Assembly: GCF_000833575.1 (NCBI RefSeq)
Contig: NZ_CP010827.1
Location: 1,058,980-1,122,979 of the forward strand
DNA length: 64,000 bases
Reading direction: 5' to 3'
DNA from: Corynebacterium singulare
GTDB lineage: Bacteria > Actinomycetota > Actinomycetes > Mycobacteriales > Mycobacteriaceae
Every line of letters starts with the position of its first letter. The first letter of the stretch is position 1. This document shows positions 1 to 8,885 of this stretch, piece by piece. Position numbers and translations under genes: made by a program. Below the pieces are notes generated by a model. That model saw nothing but the letters and a program-made list of their open reading frames with translations, made no database searches and was not told where the DNA came from.

Positions 1-1172
1 GCTGGTTTGCCCGCCAAGCTCTTCGCTTTTTGGAGGATCTTCGCGGCACCTATGAGGCATTGGACCATCCAGTTCCGGTGAACGCGGAGGGCGGCACGCT
101 GCGCGTGGAACTCAACCACCAGGATCAATCGCTGCTGCCGGCGGCTTTCCGCGGCCCTGAGGGGGACCACCGCATTCTGGCCTGCGCGCTCAACCTCCAG
201 CATGAGGGCAAGGACACTGTCCTCGTGACCAAGGATGTGCCTCTGCGCGTGAAGGCCGGTGCGGTAGGCCTCCAGGCTGATGAATACCACGCCCAGGATG
301 TCGTTCTCACCGGTTACACGGGTATGGCTACTATTCACACCGCCGCGGAAGTCATTGACGAGTTGTACAGCGAAGGCGAGGTGCTTATCGATGGCTCCGT
401 GACCACCACAGGCACTCGCGTCGAGGATCTGCCTGTGCATTGTGGAGTCACACTTCAAGCCGGTGCGCAGTCAGCGCTTGGTCGTGTAACTCCGGAAGGC
501 GCCGTGCGCCTTGTGCGTGGCGATGCCAACGTCTTTGGTCTCCAAGGCCGCTCAGCCGAGCAGCGCGTGGCACTAGAGCTGCTGCTAGATCCTTCCGTGG
601 GCATCATGTCCATCGGTGGTCGCGCTGGTACTGGTAAATCCGCGCTGGCCCTCTGTGCAGGCCTCGAAGCCGTTCTTGAGCGCGGTGAGCACCGCCGTAT
701 CGTGGTCTTCCGTCCGATGTATGCGGTGGGTGGCCAGTCCCTGGGCTACCTTCCGGGGTCTGAGAGCGAAAAGATGAACCCGTGGGCACAGGCTGTGTAT
801 GACACGCTCGAAGGCCTTGTGTCCGAAAATGTCATGGATGAGGTGCAGGATCGCGGCCTGCTGGAGGTCCTCCCGCTTACCCACATTCGTGGGCGCAGCC
901 TCCACGATTCTTTTGTCATCGTCGATGAAGCCCAGTCCCTTGAGCGCAACGTGCTGCTCACTGTTTTGTCCCGACTGGGGCGCGGCTCGCGTGTGGTGCT
1001 GACCCACGATGTGGCGCAACGCGACAATCTTCGCGTTGGCCGCCACGACGGCGTCCAAGCGGTTATTGAGAAGCTCAAGGGTCACGAATTGTTTGCTCAC
1101 GTCACCCTGCAGCGTTCGGAGCGCTCGGCAATTGCGGAGCTCGTCACCGATCTGCTCGAAGGTGAGAATTAG
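1..1172 (+). CDS. phoH2: PhoH family ATPase with N-terminal PIN domain, 5' end cut by the window
   Basis: The frame is open from base 3 to the stop at 1170-1172, so the gene begins outside the window and the TTG at 30 is not its start. A Walker A motif GRAGTGKS lies near 616-640 and a Walker B motif FVIVDEAQS near 913-937, followed by the PhoH-type ending with the [13 protein letters not shown] segment. The first roughly 200 residues match the tail of the PIN RNase domain plus linker seen in actinobacterial PhoH2 proteins. In mycobacteria PhoH2 is an ATP-dependent RNA helicase/RNase, and a role in RNA turnover here is inferred from that family. Confidence 0.85.
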   Translation, partial: WFARQALRFLEDLRGTYEALDHPVPVNAEGGTLRVELNHQDQSLLPAAFRGPEGDHRILACALNLQHEGKDTVLVTKDVPLRVKAGAVGLQADEYHAQDVVLTGYTGMATIHTAAEVIDELYSEGEVLIDGSVTTTGTRVEDLPVHCGVTLQAGAQSALGRVTPEGAVRLVRGDANVFGLQGRSAEQRVALELLLDPSVGIMSIGGRAGTGKSALALCAGLEAVLERGEHRRIVVFRPMYAVGGQSLGYLPGSESEKMNPWAQAVYDTLEGLVSENVMDEVQDRGLLEVLPLTHIRGRSLHDSFVIVDEAQSLERNVLLTVLSRLGRGSRVVLTHDVAQRDNLRVGRHDGVQAVIEKLKGHELFAHVTLQRSERSAIAELVTDLLEGEN

Positions 1173-1244
1173 CGCGTTCGCGCATGGCGATCGAGGTGAC
1201 CTTAGCTTGGCAGAGATGACCCTAGGTCAGTAATAATTGTGATC

Positions 1245-1814
1245 ATGAGCGAAAACGCGAACGACAAGAAGAAGGATTTCCGCATCCGCCCCTTCACTGC
1301 AGCGGACTACCCGCAGATGCGTGAGATCTACGAGCAGGGCCTCAACACCGGTCACGCCACTTACGAGACCCGATCGTTGACCTTCGAGGAATTTAAGAAC
1401 GTCAAAATCATGCCGTCAGTCTTCGTTGCTGTTGAGGCGGATGATGACTCGAAGGTTCTTGGCTGGGTCTGTGCTGCACCAGCATCCTCCCGTACCGTGT
1501 TCCACGGTGTGGTCGAAGACTCCATTTATCTCAGCTCTGAGGCACAAGGCCGTGGCATCGGCGGCGCGCTGTTGGACCGTCTCATTGAGGTGTGCCGAGA
1601 CCTGCACAAATGGGCCATCCATTCATGGATCTTCCCGGAGAATGCAGGGTCCGCAGGCCTCCACAAGTCCCGCGGATTCGTCAAGGTGGGCACCTACTCT
1701 CACATGGCGAAGATGACCTACGGTGAACTCGCTGGCCAGTGGCGTGATACCGATGTGTATGAGTTGCTCCTGCCGAAGCCGGAGGAGAAGAAGGCCAATA
1801 CTTCCACCAACTAG
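1245..1814 (+). CDS. GNAT family N-acetyltransferase (phosphinothricin-acetyltransferase-like)
   Basis: The protein has about 189 residues from ATG 1245; an in-frame GTG at 1239 is two codons upstream and less likely. The opening IRPFTAADYPQMREIYEQG, the acetyl-CoA loop AQGRGIGGALLDRL (near 1540-1580) and the GLHKSRGFVKVGTYSHM segment are those of the Pat/Bar branch of GNAT acetyltransferases. This branch acetylates small amino compounds such as methionine sulfoximine or phosphinothricin, but the natural substrate cannot be read from the sequence. It stands alone between phoH2 and a secreted protein gene. Confidence 0.8.
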   Translation: MSENANDKKKDFRIRPFTAADYPQMREIYEQGLNTGHATYETRSLTFEEFKNVKIMPSVFVAVEADDDSKVLGWVCAAPASSRTVFHGVVEDSIYLSSEAQGRGIGGALLDRLIEVCRDLHKWAIHSWIFPENAGSAGLHKSRGFVKVGTYSHMAKMTYGELAGQWRDTDVYELLLPKPEEKKANTSTN

Positions 1815-1871
1815 GCATAGGTGCCGTTAGGGTAGAGGATGTATCTATTCTCTATCCTTCGTGGGTGAACC

Positions 1872-3008
1872 ATGTCCTTCCGCACTTCTGTCCTTGCCCT
1901 TACTACCGCCGCAGCCGTGACGGCCGGTGCTTTCGCTGCACCCGTCGCCGCGGCTGCAACTTTTCCCTCTGCAGGCTCGGTTCCGGTAGCTGAGCTCGAC
2001 GTAAACCATCCCGACGGTGCTCTTGCCTATGCCTTTGCTGATCCCGTCATGCAGTCTGAGATTGATCTGGTGACTCGCCAGATGCGTGAGCTCCGCGGTA
2101 AGGCATGGGATGCGAATCTTCCTTTCAATGGCGGTACGCTGCAGCAAGCAGCGCGTGCCAACGGGTTCAACACTCGTGAGGAATACGCGAATGGCATTGC
2201 ATGGGATCGCGGTCTCGAGCATGCCGCGCTGCAGCGTGCTGCAGAGTGTAATTTCCTGTTTGACCACCAACGAGCCGTTGGCGCTAAAAAACCAGAAGTC
2301 CTGGACAGTTCTTATCCGGCCGAGAACCTGACCTCCGCGAAAATGGACGACGCAGTGTTCTCTTGGTCCACGCATCGAAATGAAGGCCCCAGTGAGTGGG
2401 AGAAGCTCGTTCGCGCAAACGGCGTGCGGTCAACGGGTAATGGGCACCTTCATTCCATTCTCAACCCTGAGCTCGTGTATTTTGCCCAAGCCGAGGTAGG
2501 GAAAGTCACGGCGGGCCTCTATTCGGATAAAGACACACCATTTGAACCAGAGCGCCTAGCGTCGGGCCGCCATGCGTTCCCTATCGCTGTGCCAGAGGAC
2601 GCGGTGAGGAACCCTGATCTCATCACTACCGGTGGCACCAGCGTCGGCAGCACAGGCAGTTTGGGATTGAGTATCGATGGTTTCTGGGGAGCAAAGCTGG
2701 GGATCCCGGCGGCGTCGCCAAGCTCCAGTGATCCGGAGGTCCTCGATGTTAACGAAGACGGTACCTATGAGGCCAAGTCGGAGGGTACCGCAACCATCAC
2801 GCTTAATACGTATGAACTGCGCAATGGACAGCCACAGGTGTCGGACAACCAGGTGACCAAGACGGTGACCGTGCGCAAGAAGTCCCTAGGCGGGGACTTG
2901 AGCTCCGGCGGCATGGATGCTGGAACCATTGTCGGCATCATTTCTGGTGTGCTCGCACTCATCGGTGTAGCGACCCAGGTGGCTCGTCAGCTGGGAATCC
3001 TGCGCTAA
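1872..3008 (+). CDS. Secreted or membrane-anchored CAP-domain protein
   Basis: The 378-residue protein starts with a signal peptide (basic MSFR, hydrophobic core to about residue 25, Ala-rich cleavage region). Residues about 45-185 resemble a CAP/SCP-like domain, with EHAALQRAAECNFLFDHQR and a following ENLTSAKMDDAVFSW segment. Residues about 245-335 form a Ser/Gly/Asp-rich part that resembles an Ig-like (Big) fold, and the last 30 residues contain one hydrophobic helix (TIVGIISGVLALIGVATQV). CAP proteins in corynebacteria are envelope proteins of mostly unknown activity. A strong terminator follows 14 bases after the stop. Confidence 0.75.
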   Translation: MSFRTSVLALTTAAAVTAGAFAAPVAAAATFPSAGSVPVAELDVNHPDGALAYAFADPVMQSEIDLVTRQMRELRGKAWDANLPFNGGTLQQAARANGFNTREEYANGIAWDRGLEHAALQRAAECNFLFDHQRAVGAKKPEVLDSSYPAENLTSAKMDDAVFSWSTHRNEGPSEWEKLVRANGVRSTGNGHLHSILNPELVYFAQAEVGKVTAGLYSDKDTPFEPERLASGRHAFPIAVPEDAVRNPDLITTGGTSVGSTGSLGLSIDGFWGAKLGIPAASPSSSDPEVLDVNEDGTYEAKSEGTATITLNTYELRNGQPQVSDNQVTKTVTVRKKSLGGDLSSGGMDAGTIVGIISGVLALIGVATQVARQLGILR

Positions 3009-3021
3009 CCCTCGACATGAT

Positions 3022-3055
3022 AAATCCTCGCTACATGAAGGTGTAGCGAGGATTT
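3022..3055. terminator. Bidirectional intrinsic terminator
   Basis: A 14-bp perfect stem (AAATCCTCGCTACA with its complement at 3042-3055) closes a 6-nt loop. It has T-rich sequence on the + side and A-rich sequence on the other, so it can end transcripts from both directions. It ends the CAP gene. Before the insertion sequence arrived it would also have ended the MFS gene now displaced to 5030. Confidence 0.85.
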
Positions 3056-3074
3056 CTTTGTAGGGAGGGACTCG

Positions 3075-3350
3075 TTAGGAGATGGTCTCCTTGAGGTGCT
3101 CCTCACGAACCGGAAGGATGAGCAGGAGGGCGACGATAGCCATCGGCACCATGAGCAGGATGACGGGGGTAAGGCCATCGTTGTAGGCGTTGAGGATGAC
3201 ATCCTTAATCGGGTCAGGAAGCTCTGCCACCATGGATGGTGTCAGGTTAGAGGAGCCTCCGCTAGCACCGAACTTCTCCGCAAACGGAGCTCCGGCCTTG
3301 CCCATGGAGGCAATAGCCCCTGGCATGTTGGCGGCCATCTCATCGCGCAT
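3075..3350 (-). pseudogene. Duplicated 3' fragment of the DHA2 MFS gene
   Basis: This is a 91-codon copy of the C-terminal end of the MFS transporter at 5030-6601, from residue M433 to the stop. It exists only because the insertion sequence duplicated its target. It covers the last membrane helix and the C-terminal tail and has no promoter or start region of its own. It should not be expected to make a product. Confidence 0.92.
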
Positions 3351-3355
3351 GTTGT
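3075..3355. repeat. Left copy of a 281-bp direct repeat flanking the insertion sequence
   Basis: Bases 3075-3355 recur at 5030-5310 with a constant offset of 1955; the stretches compared show no difference. The copy ends exactly where the left inverted repeat of the insertion sequence begins. It is the target duplication made on insertion, and it carries the last part of the MFS gene. Confidence 0.93.
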
Positions 3356-3369
3356 CCTGACTTAGGCCA
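3356..3369. repeat. Left terminal inverted repeat of the insertion sequence
   Basis: CCTGACTTAGGCCA is the inverse of 5016-5029 with one mismatch at the twelfth base. It abuts the end of the target duplication at 3355, which fixes the left boundary of the element. Confidence 0.88.
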
Positions 3370-3371
3370 AT

Positions 3372-4976
3372 TTAGTGCGGAAGTTCGTGGCCGGTGATTG
3401 CTTGGATGGTGGCGGTGAGGTCGGGCGGGAGTGGTACGGCGGCGTGAATGGTTTCGTCACCAATGACGAGTTGAAAGCTGCGGTATTTCTTGAGTGTTCT
3501 CACGAGGCGTTTGATGGATTGACCACTGCGGGTCTCCATCAGGTGGGCCACGGCTAGTGCTGCCATCACAATATTGAGATGTGCTGTGATCGAGTCTTGT
3601 TTCCTGGCGTAGATTGGGCGTGCTTTCAGGTCTGATTTCGACATCCGAAACGATTTCTCAATGTTGAATAACCTGCGGTAATGCCCGATAACCTCCTGGG
3701 CGTCAAGAGCGGTCAGGTCGGTTTCATAGCCTTTAATTCCGGCTAGGGCTCGGTGTTTGGCAGCAAGAGCGTAGTTGACCTTCTTGTTCGGAGCGGAAAG
3801 ATCGATATAGCGGTTACGCTTGATAGCGATATCGCCGTCAACAGCCCGTTTAGCTTTTGCGACTTGCTCTTTGATTCCGCGCAGGCTGCGCCTAGCCCGA
3901 TCGTGGGAGTACTGGTAATGCGTCACCGTATTCGGGGTTGTGTGTTTGCGCCCATCGCTTGCCGAGGCTTGTGTCCAGATCTGGCCGTGGGTGTAGTCTT
4001 CACCGGGGTTTTCCCGCCGCCAGGTTTCGATCACCTCAGGCACGGTGGGGGTTTTCACCGACAAAATGTAGTGCAGACCTGCGTCAATGAGTGCTTGTTT
4101 GTTCGCCGCGGAGAACATCCCTGCATCAGCAACGACGGTGACTTCATCGAGTTGGTAGGCCTCTTGGAACCGTGTGATCATCGGCAGCATCGTGTGGGTT
4201 TCTGCCGAGTTGCCAGCAAACGCGCCCACATGCAGTGGAAACCCGGTGGCATCAGTAAGCAGCCCGACAAGGATTTGTGGCTCTACACGGCGTTCCTTGG
4301 AAAACCCGGGTTTGCGAAGCTCATCAGGAGTATCGGTTTCAAAGTACAAGGTGGTCACGTCGTACAAGATGAATGCGCCTGGTCCAATACCTGCATGATG
4401 AGCCAACGCTTGGGTTAGTATCTCTCCGAATGATTCGGTCGCGAAGGAGGAAAGACGCCTCTGGATGGTGCGGTAGCTTGCGCTGGTGATGCCAACCTCG
4501 GCAAGAGTCTCGATGGAATCCAGCTTTGAGCCGGGATGGATGATCCGGGCACGCACCAGATCGCGAAACACCGGATCATCACCGCTTGCTGCAGCAAGGC
4601 CTAACTCGTTGAAACACGCATCGATACAGTCCAGCAAGTAACCGGCCCGCTGACCGACTACCGGCAGCGGGTTGGAAACGCTGCCTGTTGCCGGTGGGAT
4701 GTGTTTCACCTCGCCGAAGTCCATTGCGAGTTGGTCACCATCGACGATGCGTTGAGCTTCAGCTCTTAAAAGCGCAAGCTCAGACTCTGAATGTGCTGAG
4801 CCGATATGCTTCATCCTTTTCGCACCTTTGCGTTCAGAGAACACCACCTGCACCGCCGTCGCCCCAGAAGCGGTCTTGACGGTGCGAATATAAGGACTCA
4901 CAAAAATCAGACTACTGAACACCCCCGGCACTACCCACTTAGTGCGGAAAAATTCCTCCCCACCGACGAAAACCAA
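3372..4976 (-). CDS. IS1634-family (IS4 superfamily) transposase
   Basis: The 534-codon frame reads without interruption. The DDE residues can be placed: first D in ILYDVTTLYFET, second D in VTVVADAGMFSAANKQAL, and E in the YRRLFNIEKSFRMSKSDLK block, which is the Y-R-E-K signature of the IS4 superfamily. The 5'-most TTG at 4976 lies close to the right end, and a start further in, just before the RTVKTASGATAV segment, fits the family better; the start is therefore uncertain. The stop lies 16 bp from the left end of the element. The protein cuts and joins the element's ends. Confidence 0.92.
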   Translation of the reverse strand: MVFVGGEEFFRTKWVVPGVFSSLIFVSPYIRTVKTASGATAVQVVFSERKGAKRMKHIGSAHSESELALLRAEAQRIVDGDQLAMDFGEVKHIPPATGSVSNPLPVVGQRAGYLLDCIDACFNELGLAAASGDDPVFRDLVRARIIHPGSKLDSIETLAEVGITSASYRTIQRRLSSFATESFGEILTQALAHHAGIGPGAFILYDVTTLYFETDTPDELRKPGFSKERRVEPQILVGLLTDATGFPLHVGAFAGNSAETHTMLPMITRFQEAYQLDEVTVVADAGMFSAANKQALIDAGLHYILSVKTPTVPEVIETWRRENPGEDYTHGQIWTQASASDGRKHTTPNTVTHYQYSHDRARRSLRGIKEQVAKAKRAVDGDIAIKRNRYIDLSAPNKKVNYALAAKHRALAGIKGYETDLTALDAQEVIGHYRRLFNIEKSFRMSKSDLKARPIYARKQDSITAHLNIVMAALAVAHLMETRSGQSIKRLVRTLKKYRSFQLVIGDETIHAAVPLPPDLTATIQAITGHELPH

Positions 4977-5015
4977 CAGGTAACAGTGTCAAGAGTGACT
5001 TTACTCACCCACCCA

Positions 5016-5029
5016 TGACCTAAGTCAGG
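5016..5029. repeat. Right terminal inverted repeat of the insertion sequence
   Basis: TGACCTAAGTCAGG is the inverse of 3356-3369 with one mismatch. It abuts the stop codon of the MFS gene, so the element joins the gene exactly at its last codon. Confidence 0.88.
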
Positions 5030-5310
5030 TTAGGAGATGGTCTCCTTGAGGTGCTCCTCACGAACCGGAAGGATGAGCAGGAGGGCGACGATAGCCATCG
5101 GCACCATGAGCAGGATGACGGGGGTAAGGCCATCGTTGTAGGCGTTGAGGATGACATCCTTAATCGGGTCAGGAAGCTCTGCCACCATGGATGGTGTCAG
5201 GTTAGAGGAGCCTCCGCTAGCACCGAACTTCTCCGCAAACGGAGCTCCGGCCTTGCCCATGGAGGCAATAGCCCCTGGCATGTTGGCGGCCATCTCATCG
5301 CGCATGTTGT
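5030..5310. repeat. Right copy of the 281-bp target duplication
   Basis: This stretch matches 3075-3355. It includes the genuine 3' end of the MFS gene with its TAA stop at 5030-5032, so the duplication kept the gene complete. Confidence 0.93.
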
Positions 5311-6601
5311 GGATGAAAAGGGAACCCACCAGGGATGCACCAATGGCGGAACCAATCTGACGGAAGAAGTTGTTGGCCGCGGTCGCGGTGCCCACCAACG
5401 CAACGGGGAAGGAGTTCTGCACGATGAGGACAAGCACCTGCATGACAAAGCCCAAACCGATGCCGAAGACGAGGAACTCCGCGCCGAGTTGTACAAGGGA
5501 AGTATCGACGGTGAGCTTGGACATCCAGAACAGAGCGCCGGCGGTGATGGCGAGACCGATAATGGGGTAGTGCTTGTAGTGGCCGGTGCGGGCAATGATG
5601 AAACCGATGGCGGTTGACGTGACGATCAAGCCGAGCATCATCGGGATCATCATGAGACCAGCCTTGGTTGGGGTCAAGGTGTGGACCATCTGCAGATAGG
5701 TTGGCATATAACCCAGAACGCCGAACATTGCCAGGCCCAGGACCATGCCGGCGGCAGTGGTGAGGACCATGTTGCGGTTCTTGAATAGGTGAACCGGTAT
5801 GAGCGGCTCCTTGGCCTTGCTCTCAACGATGAAGGAGATAACGGCACCTACGACGACGATGGCAGCAAGCACAAGGATGATCGGGTCCGACCACTCGTAT
5901 TGGGTGCCGCCCCACGTGGTCATGAGGATGAGGGAGGCTGTGGTGATAGCGATGAAGGTCGCGCCGAGGGCATCAAATTTGCGCAGATCTGTATCGCCCA
6001 CGCGAAGGTTGAGCACCAAGGTGCAGACCGTGATGGCGAGCAGGCCCAGCGGAATGTTCATCCACATGCCCCAACGCCAGCCTGGGCCGTCGGTGAACCA
6101 ACCGCCCAAGACGGGGCCGAGAACAGAGGAAAGGCCGAACACGCCGCCCATAATGCCCATGAATTTGCCGCGCTCACGGGCCGAAGTGACCTCAGCAATG
6201 ATGGACTGGGAGGAAATCATCATGAAACCAGCGCCAAAGCCCTGAACTGCGCGGCCAATGATGAGCAGATTCATGCTGTGCGCGAAGCCACCCAGAGTGG
6301 AACCGACAACGAACGTGGCGATACCGCCGATGTAGAGCCACTTGCGGCCCATCATGTCACCGAGCTTGCCGGAAATGGGCATAGCAATGGTCATGGTGAC
6401 AAGGAAGGCAGAGATGACCCAGCTCATGTGGTCAACGCCGCCGAGCTCACCCACGATGGTGGGAAGCGCGGAGGAGAAGATCATCTGGCCCAAGGAGCTC
6501 ATCAGCATGGTGAGCACGAGGGCGGAGAAAACGAGGGCAAGGTTGTTATCCGGCTTGCCGTTGTCGGCCTGAGTGGTCGACTCAGTCGCGGTATCTACCA
6601 T
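5030..6601 (-). CDS. MFS drug exporter of the DHA2 (EmrB/QacA, 14-helix) family
   Basis: The 523-residue protein has the length and helix pattern of 14-helix proton-driven multidrug exporters. It carries the motif A loop GKLGDMMGRKWLY (about residues 81-93) and the motif C-type stretch GPVLGGWFTD. Its ATG at 6601 overlaps the TGG TAG end of the TetR gene, and the ribosome-binding AAAGGA lies inside the regulator, so translation is probably coupled. The insertion sequence touches its stop codon but leaves the coding sequence whole; only the native terminator has been moved away. The exported compound is unknown. Confidence 0.93.
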   Translation of the reverse strand: MVDTATESTTQADNGKPDNNLALVFSALVLTMLMSSLGQMIFSSALPTIVGELGGVDHMSWVISAFLVTMTIAMPISGKLGDMMGRKWLYIGGIATFVVGSTLGGFAHSMNLLIIGRAVQGFGAGFMMISSQSIIAEVTSARERGKFMGIMGGVFGLSSVLGPVLGGWFTDGPGWRWGMWMNIPLGLLAITVCTLVLNLRVGDTDLRKFDALGATFIAITTASLILMTTWGGTQYEWSDPIILVLAAIVVVGAVISFIVESKAKEPLIPVHLFKNRNMVLTTAAGMVLGLAMFGVLGYMPTYLQMVHTLTPTKAGLMMIPMMLGLIVTSTAIGFIIARTGHYKHYPIIGLAITAGALFWMSKLTVDTSLVQLGAEFLVFGIGLGFVMQVLVLIVQNSFPVALVGTATAANNFFRQIGSAIGASLVGSLFIHNMRDEMAANMPGAIASMGKAGAPFAEKFGASGGSSNLTPSMVAELPDPIKDVILNAYNDGLTPVILLMVPMAIVALLLILPVREEHLKETIS

Positions 6602-7206
6602 GTCAGTCCTTTCGAATAATCGTTAATAAGTGTGAGTGCCGAATCAAAGCGTTGCTCAAAGGGAATAGCGCAGCTGAAATCAGGGGAGGAGGTGGCAATC
6701 CAGAAAGCCTCCCGAATGGCAGCAGCAATAAGGATGGCCTCCGTTTGAGGTGACACGGAGGGCATGCGCCGCAGGGAGGGTTCTTTCTCGAGTCTCTGGG
6801 AAAGAAGCTCAAGAATTTCGTTGGACTTTGCGCGTTTGCGGCTTAGCGACGCCGCTGCCGCGTCAGCGTCGCGGGAAATCCGGCGGCGTCGCTCAGCGAT
6901 GTCATCTGAGGAATGTTGACCAATGAGATGTTCTTTAATGAGATCGACCGCCAGCTTGAAAACGCTGTCCGTAGGAGTCTCAAGGAAATAGCTTTTTTGG
7001 TCCTCCGAGAACTCCCGGCTTGGGTTGCCGAGGACGGCAGAATCTTTGGAATCGAAATAGTTGAAAAAGGTGCGCCGAGAAATACCGGCTGCCTCGCAAA
7101 TCTCCTCAACAGTGACGTCGGCGAATCCACGCTCATCCACCAAGTGGGTGGCGGCGTCCTCGATTCGCAGGCGCGTCTTGAGGCGCTTCTGCTCGCGTAA
7201 TGACAT
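6595..7206 (-). CDS. TetR family repressor of the adjacent exporter
   Basis: About 203 residues from ATG 7206; a TTG at 7227 would add seven residues but lies inside an operator palindrome. The DNA-binding part is typical of TetR (VTVEEICEAAGISRRTFFNYFDSKD, near residues 31-55), and the ligand-binding C-terminal domain is divergent, as is usual. It is cotranscribed with and overlaps the exporter gene. Three palindromes directly before its start make autoregulation likely. The inducer is probably a substrate of the exporter, by inference from family members such as QacR. Confidence 0.88.
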   Translation of the reverse strand: MSLREQKRLKTRLRIEDAATHLVDERGFADVTVEEICEAAGISRRTFFNYFDSKDSAVLGNPSREFSEDQKSYFLETPTDSVFKLAVDLIKEHLIGQHSSDDIAERRRRISRDADAAAASLSRKRAKSNEILELLSQRLEKEPSLRRMPSVSPQTEAILIAAAIREAFWIATSSPDFSCAIPFEQRFDSALTLINDYSKGLTW

Positions 7207-7212
7207 TTCTTC

Positions 7213-7261
7213 TTGCACAGAGTGCAACAGTACACTCAGTGCAAGTTTGCACCAAGTGCAA
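7213..7261. promoter_or_regulatory. Triple palindromic operator for the TetR gene
   Basis: TTGCAC-AGA-GTGCAA (7213-7227) and TTGCAC-CAA-GTGCAA (7247-7261) are two perfect inverted repeats of the same design. Midway between them, 7230-7244 holds a third copy with an intact right half (GTGCAA) and a left half matching at four of six bases. The three begin exactly 17 bp apart. The placement just before the regulator's start suits a TetR autorepressor; binding is inferred. Confidence 0.75.
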
Positions 7262-7338
7262 AGCCGGTGATTTTAGGAAAACGTCTGGAAGAATATGTCG
7301 CGGGTCACCACGCCGTTGAGGGTTGTGTAAAACGACGA

Positions 7339-7364
7339 CACCGCCCTCCCGAAGGAGAGCGGTG
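7339..7364 (-). terminator. Intrinsic terminator after fumC
   Basis: CACCGC pairs with GCGGTG and CTCC with GGAG around a short loop. On the minus strand the stem is followed by a short T run. It lies 23 bases past the fumC stop. Confidence 0.7.
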
Positions 7365-7386
7365 GAGAGGCTTCTTAGCGTGAGCT

Positions 7387-8787
7387 TTAGAAGTCGTCGC
7401 GGTCGCGGTTGGTCATGGTGAGAACATTGAGGCGCTCGTCAAGCTCCTCCTCGGTGAGGTTCTCGCCATCGACGAAGCCGAGGTCGATGACAGCCTCGCG
7501 CACGGTGATCTTCTCATGCAGTGCGTGCTTGGCAGCCTTAGCAGCGTTCTCGTAGCCAATCTTAGAGTTCAGCGGGGTGACGATGGAGGTGGAGGACTCC
7601 GCGAACTTCTTCATGCGGTCCTCGTTAGCCTCAATGCCGTCGATGCACTTCTCAGCGAAGACGCGGGAGACGTTAGCCAGAAGGCGAGAGGACTCGAGGA
7701 CGTTGCGGGCCATCATCGGGATGTAGACGTTGAGCTCGAACTGGCCATTGGAACCACCAAAAGCAACAGCTGCGTCGTTGCCGATAACCTGGCTGACCAC
7801 CATGGTGGCGGCCTCACACAGGACTGGGTTGACCTTGCCCGGCATGATGGAGGAGCCCGGCTGCAGATCCTTGAGGTGAATCTCGGACAGACCGGTCAGC
7901 GGGCCGGAGCCCATGAGGCGGATGTCGTTGGCAATCTTGTTGAGGGAAACAGCGACGGTGCGCATAGCACCGGAGAACTCCACGAGGGCGTCGCGCGCAG
8001 CCTGCGCCTCGAAGTGGTTTTTCGCCTCAGAGAGCTCCTTGACGCCGGTGAGCTTCTTCAGCTCCTCGGTGACCTTGGCGCCGAAGTCCGCGGACGTGTT
8101 CAGGCCGGTGCCGGTGGCGGTGCCGCCGATGGCCAGCTCACCCAAACGCGGGAGGGTAGCCTCGATGCGCTCGATGCCAAGCTCGATCTGGCGGGCATAG
8201 CCGCCGAACTCCTGGCCCAGGGTGATCGGGGTGGCGTCCATGAGGTGGGTACGGCCGGACTTCACCACATCAGCGAACTCTTTGGCCTTCGCGACGAGGG
8301 ACTCGTGCAGAACCTTGAGGCCCGGGATGAGGTCGTTGACAGCAGCTTCGGTGGCCGCCACATGAGTAGCGGTGGGGAAGGTGTCGTTGGAGGACTGGCC
8401 CATGTTGACGTGGTCATTCGGGTGAATCTCCACGCCATTGTTGTGGGCGATGGAGGCGATGACCTCGTTGGTGTTCATGTTGGAGGAGGTGCCGGAGCCG
8501 GTCTGGAAGACGTCGATCGGGAAAGCCTCATCGTGCTTGCCCTCTGCAATCTCGGTGGCGGCAGCAATGATGGCATCAGCCTTCTCGGCGTCCAGCTTGC
8601 CAGAGTCCTTGTTCACCTGTGCGCAGGCGGCCTTGAGCAGACCGAGGGCGCGGATCTGTGCGGACTCGAGACCACGGCCGGAGATCGGGAAGTTCTCTAC
8701 TGCACGCTGGGTCTGGGCGCGCCACAGGGCGTCGACCGGAACCTTGACCTCGCCCATGGTGTCGTGCTCAATGCGGTATTCAGTCAT
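7387..8787 (-). CDS. fumC: Class II fumarate hydratase
   Basis: The 466-residue protein is full length for the class II, iron-independent fumarase. It has the family signature [11 protein letters not shown] with its catalytic serine, the substrate-binding [13 protein letters not shown], and SSNDTFPTA. It interconverts fumarate and L-malate in the citric acid cycle as a homotetramer in the cytoplasm. It lies 98 bp downstream of glpX in the same direction, the arrangement also seen in other corynebacteria. Confidence 0.97.
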   Translation of the reverse strand: MTEYRIEHDTMGEVKVPVDALWRAQTQRAVENFPISGRGLESAQIRALGLLKAACAQVNKDSGKLDAEKADAIIAAATEIAEGKHDEAFPIDVFQTGSGTSSNMNTNEVIASIAHNNGVEIHPNDHVNMGQSSNDTFPTATHVAATEAAVNDLIPGLKVLHESLVAKAKEFADVVKSGRTHLMDATPITLGQEFGGYARQIELGIERIEATLPRLGELAIGGTATGTGLNTSADFGAKVTEELKKLTGVKELSEAKNHFEAQAARDALVEFSGAMRTVAVSLNKIANDIRLMGSGPLTGLSEIHLKDLQPGSSIMPGKVNPVLCEAATMVVSQVIGNDAAVAFGGSNGQFELNVYIPMMARNVLESSRLLANVSRVFAEKCIDGIEANEDRMKKFAESSTSIVTPLNSKIGYENAAKAAKHALHEKITVREAVIDLGFVDGENLTEEELDERLNVLTMTNRDRDDF

Positions 8788-8885
8788 GAAGTCACCTTTT
8801 CTGTGAAGTGTGCGTTGTTGATTGATTTATGTGTGCCGTAGCACGGCGCTGTTGGCCACCGTAGCACTGTTCTGTGGAAGGCGGA

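Larger units (their letters stand above)
3356..5029 (-). mobile_element. IS1634-family insertion sequence (IS1549-like), 1674 bp
   Basis: The element is bounded by inverted repeats CCTGACTTAGGCCA (3356-3369) and TGACCTAAGTCAGG (5016-5029), an 11-bp perfect match or 14 bp with one mismatch. It holds a single transposase gene and sits between 281-bp direct repeats. Variable and very long target duplications are a published hallmark of IS1634 (Mycoplasma) and IS1549 (Mycobacterium). The open transposase frame and the apparently identical flanks suggest a recent insertion. Confidence 0.93.

Noticed and set aside
3075..5310. Assembly error producing a false duplication
   Set aside because: Both repeat copies end exactly at the inverted repeats of the element, and long target duplications are known for this family.
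5789..6619. 276-codon plus-strand frame over the MFS gene
   Set aside because: It is antisense to a clear transporter gene and consists of low-complexity charged sequence.
7516..8841. 441-codon plus-strand frame over fumC
   Set aside because: It is opposite a certain fumC and shows no family similarity; it arises from GC-rich third positions.
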